Assembly (NCBI GenBank): GCA_964597035.1
Contig: CAZQWM010000027.1
Location: forward strand, 1-29,987
From: Fen-1362 sp964597035
Lineage (GTDB): Bacteria; Planctomycetota; Phycisphaerae; Sedimentisphaerales; Anaerobacaceae
DNA length: 29,987 nt
Reading direction: 5' to 3'
Each line of letters opens with the position of its first letter. Positions within the stretch are counted from its first letter, which is position 1. The notes below the pieces were generated by a model. It was not told where the DNA came from and ran no database searches. It saw only the letters and a program-made list of their open reading frames with translations. A program made the position numbers and the translations under genes. Positions 21,521 to 28,928 of the stretch are shown here, in pieces.

Positions 21521-21886
21521 ATGCCGTATGCGATGTGTTTTTTGCTGTTCACAATCGGCCTGCTGTGTGCCGTTATCAAGAAGAATATGGTCAAGATTGT
21601 CATCGGTATTATGATAATGGAATATGCGGTCAACCTGTTTCTTATTATGCTCGGCTACCGCACAGGCGGCGTCGCGCCCATCCTTGACAGGGCGGCGGTC
21701 GATGTGGCAGGCAACGTGCTGCCGAGCTTTCTGGCTTCCGCCGTCGACCCCTTACCGCAGGCGCTTGTGCTGACATCCATCGTAATCAGTCTCGGCTCAC
21801 TGGCGCTTATGATATCCATCTGTATCAGAACTTACGAACGATACGGCACTTTCGATATCACTGAAATAAGGAGATTAAAAGGATGA
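21521..21886 (+). CDS. mrpC: MnhC/MrpC/NuoK-like antiporter subunit (MbhG)
   Basis: A 121-residue, three-helix protein homologous to NuoK. Helix 2 has the conserved Glu of this family in IVIGIMIMEYAVNLFLIMLGY, and DPLPQALVLTSIVISLGSLALMI is the MrpC/NuoK signature of helix 3. It would be part of the proton or sodium path next to the antiporter subunits. AAGGAG lies 9 nt before the ATG. It overlaps the mrpD start by 4 nt. Confidence 0.93.
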   Translation: MPYAMCFLLFTIGLLCAVIKKNMVKIVIGIMIMEYAVNLFLIMLGYRTGGVAPILDRAAVDVAGNVLPSFLASAVDPLPQALVLTSIVISLGSLALMISICIRTYERYGTFDITEIRRLKG

Positions 21887-23418
21887 CGGTGCCGCTGCCC
21901 GTTTTTGTAGCTTTGCCGCTTGTGGCGGCGTTTGTGCTGCCCCTGTTTGGCACGCGAGGCAAAGGTCTTGCCACGCTGCTGGCGAATCTCGTTACGCTGA
22001 CCCTGCTGGCGATGGCCCTGCAAACCCCCGGCAAATACGCCACCTACGAGGTAGGCAAATGGTCGATACCGCTGGGAATAAACCTTGTTCTCGATGGATT
22101 AAGCTCTTTGATGCTGCTGGCGATATCCGTCGTCAGCGCGGCGGCGATGTTATACAGCAGCCGATATATGGAGCAGTATACCGCCAAGTCCAAATACCTC
22201 AGCTTGTTTTTGCTTATGGTGGCGGGGATGAACGGCGTCGTGCTTTCCGGCGACATATTCAACGTCTACGTCTTTCTGGAGGTTGCCTCCATCGCCTCTT
22301 ATGCCCTCGTCGGCTTCGGCTGTGAGCACGAACAGCTCGAGGCGTCGTTTAAGTATATGGTGCTCGGCAGCGTTGCCGGCGGATTGGTGCTTTTCGGGAT
22401 AGCTCTGGTCTACGGCAACACGGCATCGCTGAATATGGCCTATATCTCACAGATAGTGCAAAACCGGGGAATGAACGTCGGCCTGTCATTCGCAATGGCA
22501 TTATTCATCGCGGGACTCGGCCTTAAAACCGCACTGGTTCCTTTCCACGCGTGGCTTCCCGACGCGCATCCCGCGGCGCCGGCGCCGATTTCCGCGATGC
22601 TTTCCGGCGTTTTGATAAAGGCACTGGGGGCATATATTCTGTGCCGGCTCATTTTCAATGTCTTTGGCGTGTCGGTCTCCATCGGCTGGGTTCTGATAAC
22701 CTTAGCCGTGCTGAGTATGCTCATTGGCGGCCTTCTGGCGGTCAGCCAGACCGATTTCAAACGGCTGCTGGCCTATTCGAGCATTGCTCAAATCGGCTAC
22801 ATCGTGCTCGGCGTCGGCCTTGGGGCCTTGATTCTCGCAAAGGGCGGCAACACTACCTGGGCGTCTCTTGCCATACTCGGCGGGCTGTTTCACATTCTAA
22901 ATCACGCCGTTTCAAAGTCGCTTCTGTTTTTGACCAGCGGCTCGGTCGAAATGGCTACCGGCACAAGACAGATTCATTCTCTCGGCGGTCTCGGCCCGGT
23001 AATGCCGGTTACGCGGACAACTTGCGTCATCGGCTCGGCGGCAATCGCCGGAATACCGCCCTTTAACGGCTTCTGGAGCAAGCTGCTCCTCGTAATCGCC
23101 GCCGTCCAGTCGGGATTCTATTTTCTCGCGGCCGTGGTCGTAATCGTCAGTTTCTTCACGCTGGTCGCCCTGTTGAAGGTGCAGCGATACGTGTTTCTTG
23201 GGGAGCTGCCCGACAAGCTCGCCGGCGTCAAAGAAAACAAAGGGACAATGTCGCTTGCAATGATTCTGTTGTCGGTATTGTGCGTATTTATGGGCCTGCT
23301 GCTGGTCGTCCCATCGCTTCGTGAGGCGGTGCTGACCCCGGCCGTAAATGTCCTGCTCAATCGCAGCGAATACGCCGCGAAACTTATCGGCGAAACCGTA
23401 AATCAGGTGAAAATATGA
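21883..23418 (+). CDS. mrpD: Second antiporter-like subunit, MrpD/MbhH/NuoN type
   Basis: A 511-residue protein with about 14 membrane segments. The pump residues are visible: Glu in VFLEVASIASYALVGF, Lys in GLKTALVPFHAWLPDAHPAAPAPISAML, Lys in LIKALGAYIL and Lys in FNGFWSKLLLV. LLAYSSIAQIGYIVLGVGLG and GGLFHILNHAVSKSLLFL are typical. As in Mbh it directly precedes MrpE and follows MrpC. AAGGAG lies 9 nt before the ATG. With the 611-residue subunit it gives the membrane arm two pumping units. Confidence 0.95.
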   Translation: MTVPLPVFVALPLVAAFVLPLFGTRGKGLATLLANLVTLTLLAMALQTPGKYATYEVGKWSIPLGINLVLDGLSSLMLLAISVVSAAAMLYSSRYMEQYTAKSKYLSLFLLMVAGMNGVVLSGDIFNVYVFLEVASIASYALVGFGCEHEQLEASFKYMVLGSVAGGLVLFGIALVYGNTASLNMAYISQIVQNRGMNVGLSFAMALFIAGLGLKTALVPFHAWLPDAHPAAPAPISAMLSGVLIKALGAYILCRLIFNVFGVSVSIGWVLITLAVLSMLIGGLLAVSQTDFKRLLAYSSIAQIGYIVLGVGLGALILAKGGNTTWASLAILGGLFHILNHAVSKSLLFLTSGSVEMATGTRQIHSLGGLGPVMPVTRTTCVIGSAAIAGIPPFNGFWSKLLLVIAAVQSGFYFLAAVVVIVSFFTLVALLKVQRYVFLGELPDKLAGVKENKGTMSLAMILLSVLCVFMGLLLVVPSLREAVLTPAVNVLLNRSEYAAKLIGETVNQVKI

Positions 23419-23918
23419 GACGACTTATCTATTTCGTTCTGGCCTTTATCGTCTGGTGCCTTCTGACCTGGCCGATAACGGATGGCGTTCTCGATATACA
23501 GGTCATCATCGCGGGCCTGGCTGTTTCGCTGCTGGTGGCGGTGCTGTTTCACGAAATTCTGCCCAAAGAGCATCACGTTTTCATATCGCCCGTTCGCGTA
23601 TTCTGGTTTTTGCTTTATGTGCCGGTATTTTTCTACTACGTTATACTGGCTAACTTTGACGTTGTTTATCGCGCGCTGCATCCGGCGATGCCCATAAATC
23701 CCGGCATTGTAAAAATAAAGACCGGCCTCAAGACCGAATCCGGCATAACCGCCCTGGCAAACTCGATTACTCTTACGCCGGGAACTTTGACGGTGGACGT
23801 GACCGATGACGGTTATCTGTATATCCACTGGATTAACGTCAAGTCCGACGACGTCGAGCAGGCCACCAGGCATATAGCCGACAAGTTCGAGTGGTTCATC
23901 AAAAGGATATTTGAATAG
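23415..23918 (+). CDS. mrpE: MnhE/MrpE/MbhA-like antiporter subunit
   Basis: A 167-residue protein of the MrpE family: membrane segments near the N-terminus (LIYFVLAFIVWCLLTWP, VQVIIAGLAVSLLVAVLF-like), then YYVILANFDVVYRALHPAMPINPGIVKI and the family's soluble tail GITALANSITLTPGTLTVDVTDDGYLYIHWI. MrpE packs against MrpF and MrpG in the known Mrp and Mbh structures. It overlaps mrpD by 4 nt. Confidence 0.95.
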   Translation: MRRLIYFVLAFIVWCLLTWPITDGVLDIQVIIAGLAVSLLVAVLFHEILPKEHHVFISPVRVFWFLLYVPVFFYYVILANFDVVYRALHPAMPINPGIVKIKTGLKTESGITALANSITLTPGTLTVDVTDDGYLYIHWINVKSDDVEQATRHIADKFEWFIKRIFE

Positions 23919-23931
23919 TGAGGTAATTATT

Positions 23932-24186
23932 ATGTATGTGCTTTATATCGCTTTGCTTGTTTGCTGCTTTTTGTGTCTGTACAGAGTCGGCCGAGGCCCC
24001 AGCGCTCCCGACCGGACCGTTGCCATCGACATTTTAGGCATTTTAATCGTCGGTTTTTGCGGCCTGCTCGGGCTGGTATCCGGCAAGGATTTCTATTTGA
24101 ACGTGGCACTGGCCTGGGCGCTGCTGAGTTTCATCGGCACAATCGCTCTGGCAAAATTCCTGGAGGGCAGAACCTTCGATGATTGA
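23932..24186 (+). CDS. mrpF: MnhF/MrpF/MbhB-like antiporter subunit
   Basis: An 84-residue protein with three membrane segments and the MrpF motif RVGRGPSAPDRTVAIDILG, followed by LNVALAWALLSFIGTIALAKFLEG. I chose ATG 23932 because GAGG lies 8 nt upstream and the MrpF family begins there; the frame also opens at TTG 23911, which lies inside the end of mrpE. It overlaps mrpG by 8 nt. Confidence 0.93.
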   Translation: MYVLYIALLVCCFLCLYRVGRGPSAPDRTVAIDILGILIVGFCGLLGLVSGKDFYLNVALAWALLSFIGTIALAKFLEGRTFDD

Positions 24187-24514
24187 CGTAATCGGTTACA
24201 TACTGATAAGTACTGGTGTCCTTTTCGACGTATTCGGCTGTATCGGGCTGGTCAGATTCCCCGACGTCTATAACCGCCTGCAGGCCTCGACCAAGTGCGT
24301 CACTCTCGGCACGATTATGCTGCTTCTCGGTGTCGCTCTGGTTGCCGCCTCCGGCCCAATAAGCGCCAAGGCGATTATATGCGCGGTATTCATTCTTATT
24401 ACCTCGCCGACCGCTGCGCACGCAATAGCCAAAGGTGCGTACGCCTCCGGCGTGCCGCTATGGGAAAACAGCATCGTCGATAAATACGGCCAGGACAAGG
24501 AAAAGGGCAAATAA
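24179..24514 (+). CDS. mrpG: MnhG/MrpG/MbhC-like antiporter subunit
   Basis: A 111-residue protein with three membrane segments and the MrpG signature: GYILISTGVLFDVFGCIGLVRFPDVYNRLQASTKCVTLGTIMLLLG, then AIICAVFILITSPTAAHAIAKGAY. It completes the set B, C, D, E, F, G plus the MrpA-derived parts. After it comes a terminator-like hairpin before the ferredoxin gene, the only gap with such a structure in the operon. Confidence 0.94.
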   Translation: MIDVIGYILISTGVLFDVFGCIGLVRFPDVYNRLQASTKCVTLGTIMLLLGVALVAASGPISAKAIICAVFILITSPTAAHAIAKGAYASGVPLWENSIVDKYGQDKEKGK

Positions 24515-24523
24515 CGATTCATC

Positions 24524-24543
24524 GGCCGGCGTGCCGGCCTTTT
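24524..24543 (+). terminator. Intra-operon terminator-like hairpin
   Basis: GGCCGGC and GCCGGCC (24524-24530, 24533-24539) form a very GC-rich stem, realistically 6 bp with the loop CGTG, followed by TTTT. It lies between mrpG and the ferredoxin gene and may cut transcription partly, giving less ferredoxin and protease mRNA than antiporter mRNA. Confidence 0.5.
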
Positions 24544-24559
24544 ATGTGGAGATGTTGAA

Positions 24560-25168
24560 TTGAAGTGGCCCAAACTTAGAGAACTGAAAGAAGCGGTCAA
24601 CGCGGTTTTCTCTCCGCGTTTTACTACGAAGTTTCCTGCTGAACCCTGCGAGGTGCCCGAACGCTACAGGGGTAAGCCGGAGTTTGACCCCGATAACTGC
24701 ATCGGCTGTGGCGCCTGCGTGAACGTCTGTCCGACCCTGGCGCTGACGATGAAAGACGACCTTAATCCCGAAAAGCCGACCAGGACCATTACGCTGAGAT
24801 ACGACACCTGCATCTTCTGCGGAAATTGCAGCGAGAACTGCACCACCGAGAAGGGCATCAAGCTATCCAACAAATGGGACCTTGCCACACTCGACCGCAA
24901 CGAGACAATCGAAACTCACGACTACGAGCTGCAGTTGTGTGAGAAATGCGGGGCGCTGATAGGGACAAAGAAGCATCTCGTATGGCTCTATGAGCGGCTC
25001 GGCCCTCTGGCATACACCAATCCCTCGCTTCTGCTGGCCAAAAGTCACGAGCTTGCCCCTGCCACGCGACAAAAGCCGCCGTCGAGGGACAAAACGAGTC
25101 CCGAGATACCCGATTTCATGCGAATCCTGTGTCCCAAGTGTAAATGCGAGCTGAATATCCGCCTATAA
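24560..25168 (+). CDS. HyfH/HycF/MbhN-like 2x[4Fe-4S] ferredoxin subunit with zinc-ribbon-like tail
   Basis: A 202-residue subunit of the NuoI type. Two clusters are bound by C47-C50-C53-C57 (CIGCGACVNVCP) and C84-C87-C90-C94 (CIFCGNCSENC). Beyond them are two further CxxC pairs, C127/C130 (LCEKCG) and C191/C194 (LCPKCKC), spaced like the metal knuckle at the end of HyfH and HycF in formate hydrogenlyases; archaeal MbhN lacks it as far as I know. It would pass electrons to the small subunit. It starts at TTG, with GTGGAG 9 nt upstream; the nearby ATG 24552 is out of frame and stops at once. Confidence 0.9.
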   Translation: MKWPKLRELKEAVNAVFSPRFTTKFPAEPCEVPERYRGKPEFDPDNCIGCGACVNVCPTLALTMKDDLNPEKPTRTITLRYDTCIFCGNCSENCTTEKGIKLSNKWDLATLDRNETIETHDYELQLCEKCGALIGTKKHLVWLYERLGPLAYTNPSLLLAKSHELAPATRQKPPSRDKTSPEIPDFMRILCPKCKCELNIRL

Positions 25169-25701
25169 ATGAATCGGCGCACCAAGGCGCCGGTGACGGC
25201 CGTCGTGACACGACCCGCAATCCCTGTAATGATTCGCTAAAAGACCTGCTCAAATCTGCTGCGACTCCTGTGATGCTCCTGGGTATCGGCAATACTCTCA
25301 AGGGTGACGACGGCCTTGGCCCGAAGCTCTGCGAGCGGCTTTTGGGCAAAATCACCGCCGACGTTATCGATGCCGGCACGGTCCCTGAAAACTACATCGG
25401 CCAAATTGTCAAAAAGGCACCAAAAACACTGCTCATTGTCGATGCCGTTGACCTTGGCGAGGCCGCCGGGACGGTCAAACTGCTGCGTCCCGAGCAGTTG
25501 CAGCAGTTCGCCTTGTCAACACATTGCCTTTCGCCGCATCTTTTTGGCCAGCTTGTAAGCTCAGAAATTGACGTCAAAATCCTCTTTATCGCAGTCCAGC
25601 CGGCCCAGCTTACCCTCGGCCGGGGCCTCTCTGAGCCGGCAGCCCGGGCCGTCGAGTCAATCGCACAAGATATAGAACAAACCCTAATCTCGAACCGTTA
25701 A
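25144..25701 (+). CDS. Hydrogenase maturation protease, HycI/M52 family
   Basis: This nickel-dependent endopeptidase cuts the C-terminal tail of the large subunit after NiFe insertion. Motifs are LLGIGNTLKGDDGLG (45-59), IVDAVDLG with D100 and STHCLSP with H127; D55 or D56, D100 and H127 are the expected nickel ligands. The match to HycI, together with the CTER-plus-tail end of the large subunit, points to that subunit as substrate. From ATG 25144 the protein is 185 residues, about 35 longer than usual: residues 1-35 are polar, do not match the family and overlap the ferredoxin gene by 25 nt. The real start may be later, but no good ribosome site is visible. The hypABCDEF genes needed for nickel insertion are not here. 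Confidence 0.88.
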   Translation: MRAEYPPINESAHQGAGDGRRDTTRNPCNDSLKDLLKSAATPVMLLGIGNTLKGDDGLGPKLCERLLGKITADVIDAGTVPENYIGQIVKKAPKTLLIVDAVDLGEAAGTVKLLRPEQLQQFALSTHCLSPHLFGQLVSSEIDVKILFIAVQPAQLTLGRGLSEPAARAVESIAQDIEQTLISNR

Positions 25702-25784
25702 ACCGTGTCCCTGTCCCCCCGTCAATAAGCCGGCCTGAACGTATAAGGCAATCCCGAAACAGCGATGATTTTTTCCATTTTATC

Positions 25785-25812
25785 TTGACTTCGGGTACGT
25801 TAAGCGCATAAT
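25785..25812 (+). promoter_or_regulatory. Sigma70-type promoter for the secreted C10 protease
   Basis: TTGACT (25785-25790), a 16-nt spacer and CATAAT (25807-25812). The leader would be about 150 nt. No terminator is visible between the hydrogenase operon and this point, so some read-through is possible. Confidence 0.5.
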
Positions 25813-25846
25813 CATCTCGTCTTTTGCTACTTACTGAGCACTTGGC

Positions 25847-25898
25847 AGGAGGATGTAATTTTATGTGGTTTCAGCACGCCCATTTATCTTATTTGTGA
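25847..25898 (+). promoter_or_regulatory. Possible leader mini-ORF with strong ribosome site
   Basis: AGGAGG (25847-25852) lies 10 nt before ATG 25863, which opens an 11-codon frame (MWFQHAHLSYL, stop 25896-25898). It sits in the leader of the secreted protease and could act in translation control. No known leader peptide comes to mind. Confidence 0.3.
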
Positions 25899-25911
25899 TG
25901 AGAGGTAACGG

Positions 25912-25930
25912 GTGCGCGCATTACGCGCAC
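25912..25930 (+). promoter_or_regulatory. GC-rich hairpin in the leader of the secreted protease
   Basis: GTGCGCG and CGCGCAC (25912-25918, 25924-25930) form a perfect 7-bp stem around CATTA. It is followed by AAAATGAGGAGG and not by a T-run, so it looks more like an mRNA structure near the ribosome site than a terminator. Confidence 0.4.
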
Positions 25931-25944
25931 AAAATGAGGAGGAA

Positions 25945-25974
25945 ATGATTAAATTTGAAAGGGCAAAAAGATGA
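25945..25974 (+). promoter_or_regulatory. 9-codon mini-ORF coupled to the C10 protease start
   Basis: After AGGAGG (25937-25942) ATG 25945 reads MIKFERAKR and stops at TGA 25972-25974, overlapping the protease ATG at 25971 (ATGA). Ribosomes ending here could restart on the protease. The spacing from AGGAGG to ATG 25945 is only 2 nt, so use of this start is uncertain. Confidence 0.3.
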
Positions 25975-28841
25975 AAGCCAAAGGTGTCCCCCTAAAGACT
26001 CTCTGCATTTTGACTATCCTCGGATGCGTGGTCAGTACGCTTTGGGCCGGACCAACGACGTCCTACCAGGCTGAAAAGGTAGTGACAGGTTGGTTAAGGA
26101 CAAGCACCGAACCACTCGGTATGGTGCTCGGCCACGAAGTTAAGAGGGTTGAGACATTTACAAACAACTATGCCGAGCCGATTTACTACATTGTTTATCT
26201 GCGGCCGGCCGGATTTGCAATTGTGCCTGCGGATGATTTGATTGAGCCGATTATTGGTTTTCTACCGGAAGGATTATACAATCCTTCGCATGATAATCCT
26301 CTGGGAGCACTGGTAAGCCGGGACCTTAACGGTCGAATCGCGGCGGTTCGAAGTACTCAAGGACTTAAATCAACCAACGTGACGGCGGCATTGCTCAAAG
26401 CACAGGATAAATGGGACAGGTTGACAGACCTCGGTGATGGTGGTATTTTTATAAAAGCAGGGCTTGCTACAATATCAGATGTTCGAGTAGCTCCGCTGGT
26501 CCAGAGCAACTGGGACCAGAGGACCTGTTGTGTTCCGGCACCTGTTGCGTGCTATAACTATTACACTCCGCCTTTTCCTGCCGGCACTCCGACTAATTAT
26601 CCGTGCGGTTGTGTTGCCACTGCTATGGCGCAAGTAATGCGATACCATGAGTATCCCACATCAGGCATCGGGATAAATTTCTCCACTATCAGTGTTTACG
26701 GGAGCCCGAACGATGTAAACACACGGGGAGGCGATGGCTTAGGTGGAGCATATAACTGGGACCTTATGGACTATGTGCCGGACTGCAACACTCCCGGGCC
26801 CAATCGAGCAGCCATCGGAGCACTCTGCTATGACGCAGGAGTAGTGGTTAATATGGACTACTCGGCTGGGTCCTCCGCGGCTTATCTTGCCACAGCTGAT
26901 GCAAACCTGGTAGGTATTTTCGGCTATAGCAATTGTATCTACGGCTGGAACTCTGGTGCCAACATTGGTCCGGGACTTACGGCGATGATTAACCCGAATC
27001 TTGACTACAACCACCCGGTAATTCTGGGTATTATGCCCGAAGAAGGCGGGCATGCCATTGTGTGCGATGGTTACGGCTACAATTTGGGAGCACCTTACCA
27101 TCACCTGAACATGGGCTGGTCGGGTCAGCAGGATGCATGGTACAACTTTAATGACAGTAACTATATGCCACCTGGTTACACCTATGTTGACGATTGTCTG
27201 TATAATCTTTTTAAGACAAATGCAAACGAGCTGATTAGCGGGCGAGTCACCAATATATCCGGTACCCCAGTCGCAGGAGTAGCGGTCACTGCGCAAAGGT
27301 CAGGCGGCGGGACATATCCGGCGACCACAGACTATCGGGGGATATATGTGCTTGCACACGTTCCTTCGGCTTCGACGTATACAATCAGCCCGGGACCAGC
27401 TTACGGCACCCAGGTTGTGAACACAGGCACTTCCGTGGATGGTACGGCGGTATCGGGTAATGTCTGGGGCGTCGATTTTACAATCAGCAAAATGTATGTC
27501 GATTCCAACGCCACGGGCAATGACGATGGGTCGAGCTGGGAAGATGCATATAATTATCTGCAGGATGCCCTGGCCGCTGCATCGAGCGGGACTCAGATTT
27601 TAGTAGCTGAGGGTACTTACAGGCCCGACCAGAAGACAGGGCAGACACCGGGTAACCGGTCGGCTACATTCCAGCTCATAAACGGCGTTGCCCTCTACGG
27701 CGGTTTTCCTTCCGGCGGCTGTAATGACTGGGCCGACCGGCATATCGCCACTTACGAGACTATTCTTAGCGGCGACCTTACCATCAAGGATATTTATGTG
27801 AGCGACCCCTGTAATTTACTGACTGAGTCCACGCGAGCAGAAAACAGCTATCACGTCGTAACCGGCAGCAATACTGATGCAACGGCAATCCTCGACGGCT
27901 TCACTATCACCGCCGGTAATGCCGACGGCAGTGCATGGCCTGATAATGAAGGTGGGGGAATGCTCAACATTAGCTCAAATTGCACAGTCAATAAATCCAA
28001 GTTCGTCGAGAATTCCTCAAGTGCCGGCGGAGGAGGTATGCGGAACGACTACAGTAATTTGCATATAACCAACTGCATCTTCTTCAGAAACGCTAGTGGA
28101 GGTAGTGGTGGTGGCGGTGGTGTAAAGAATTATAATAGCTCCCCGACACTGCTCAACTGCAGGTTCATTTGGAACGAGGATGTTTCCGGCGGCAGTAACG
28201 CGGGTGGATTGTTCAACATAAGCAGCAGTCCGGCGGTGACTAATTGCTCATTCATTAAAAACTCCTCGGTTTATGGCGGGGCTGTATCCAACGTCATCGG
28301 TAGCTGTCCCGAAATAACTAATTGCACTTTCACCGCCAATCTGGCCAGCTCGTACTCCGGTGCTGTAAACGACTGGAATGACTCCTATCCGATAATCACC
28401 AACTGCATCTTCTGGGACAATAACGCCCCTGCTGGTTCGCAGATAGGCGACAGCGGGAGTAGCGCGGCAACTGTCAATTACTCTGATGTGCAGGGTGGCT
28501 GGACAGGCGCCGGCGGTGTAGGAAACATCAATATCGACCCGTGTTTCATGGATGCCAACGGCCCGGACGACGTTATCGGTACGCTGGACGACAACATTAC
28601 GTTATCGGTGGATTCACCCTGTATCGACGTCGGCGACAACACCGCAGTGCCTTCCGGTGTAACCACAGACCTCGACGGCCGGCTCAGGATTGCAGATGGC
28701 GATTGTAACGATAGCGACATAGTGGATATGGGCGCTTCTGAGTTTGCGTATGTTTACATCGGGGACCTGGACTGTGACTGCGCCGTGGACTTCTTCGATT
28801 TTGCGATTTTCGCACGCCATTGGCTTGTCAGTGCTCATTAA
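25971..28841 (+). CDS. Secreted C10 (streptopain-like) cysteine protease fused to a parallel beta-helix with dockerin-like tail
   Basis: A 956-residue exported protein. The signal peptide is MKAKGVPLKTLCILTILGCVVSTLWA. Residues 30-170 look like the C10 propeptide. The protease core has the catalytic Cys214 in CGCVATAMAQVMRYHEYP and His361 in EEGGHAIVCDGYG, followed by LNMGWSGQQDAWY, as in SpeB. Residues about 421-505 form a carboxypeptidase-regulatory-like beta-sandwich (ISGRVTNISGTPVAGVAVTA). From about 512 (MYVDSNATGNDDGSSWEDAY) to 900 is a right-handed parallel beta-helix with repeated TNC-F/I strands. The end, GDLDCDCAVDFFDFAIFARHWL, is the short dockerin-like signature common in Planctomycetota and may tether the protein. 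AGGG lies 7 nt before the ATG. Protease and probable glycan-binding helix together suggest attack on glycoprotein or cell-surface material. Confidence 0.9.
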   Translation: MKAKGVPLKTLCILTILGCVVSTLWAGPTTSYQAEKVVTGWLRTSTEPLGMVLGHEVKRVETFTNNYAEPIYYIVYLRPAGFAIVPADDLIEPIIGFLPEGLYNPSHDNPLGALVSRDLNGRIAAVRSTQGLKSTNVTAALLKAQDKWDRLTDLGDGGIFIKAGLATISDVRVAPLVQSNWDQRTCCVPAPVACYNYYTPPFPAGTPTNYPCGCVATAMAQVMRYHEYPTSGIGINFSTISVYGSPNDVNTRGGDGLGGAYNWDLMDYVPDCNTPGPNRAAIGALCYDAGVVVNMDYSAGSSAAYLATADANLVGIFGYSNCIYGWNSGANIGPGLTAMINPNLDYNHPVILGIMPEEGGHAIVCDGYGYNLGAPYHHLNMGWSGQQDAWYNFNDSNYMPPGYTYVDDCLYNLFKTNANELISGRVTNISGTPVAGVAVTAQRSGGGTYPATTDYRGIYVLAHVPSASTYTISPGPAYGTQVVNTGTSVDGTAVSGNVWGVDFTISKMYVDSNATGNDDGSSWEDAYNYLQDALAAASSGTQILVAEGTYRPDQKTGQTPGNRSATFQLINGVALYGGFPSGGCNDWADRHIATYETILSGDLTIKDIYVSDPCNLLTESTRAENSYHVVTGSNTDATAILDGFTITAGNADGSAWPDNEGGGMLNISSNCTVNKSKFVENSSSAGGGGMRNDYSNLHITNCIFFRNASGGSGGGGGVKNYNSSPTLLNCRFIWNEDVSGGSNAGGLFNISSSPAVTNCSFIKNSSVYGGAVSNVIGSCPEITNCTFTANLASSYSGAVNDWNDSYPIITNCIFWDNNAPAGSQIGDSGSSAATVNYSDVQGGWTGAGGVGNINIDPCFMDANGPDDVIGTLDDNITLSVDSPCIDVGDNTAVPSGVTTDLDGRLRIADGDCNDSDIVDMGASEFAYVYIGDLDCDCAVDFFDFAIFARHWLVSAH

Positions 28842-28848
28842 ACCGGCT

Positions 28849-28881
28849 GGCGGGTGCCGAACAGGCACCCGCCTTTTTTTT
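28849..28881 (+). terminator. Strong intrinsic terminator
   Basis: GGCGGGTGCC and GGCACCCGCC form a perfect 10-bp stem around GAACA, followed by eight T (28874-28881). It ends the protease transcript 8 nt after its stop codon. Confidence 0.95.
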
Positions 28882-28882
28882 A

Positions 28883-28912
28883 TTGCCCTGATGCGGCCGG
28901 GCGGAGTATAAT
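28883..28912 (+). promoter_or_regulatory. Promoter of the tRNA-Gly gene
   Basis: TTGCCC (28883-28888), an 18-nt spacer and a perfect TATAAT (28907-28912). Transcription would start near 28919, ten bases before the tRNA. Confidence 0.6.
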
Positions 28913-28928
28913 CATAGCCGTACTACCC

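Noticed and set aside
25900..25970. A known riboswitch in the protease leader
   Set aside because: The hairpin is real, but the conserved core bases of the riboswitch classes I know are not visible.
27950..28420. Repeated GGG/TNC segments as a DNA repeat array or CRISPR
   Set aside because: The repetition is at protein level, from beta-helix strands; DNA units are not equal in length or sequence.
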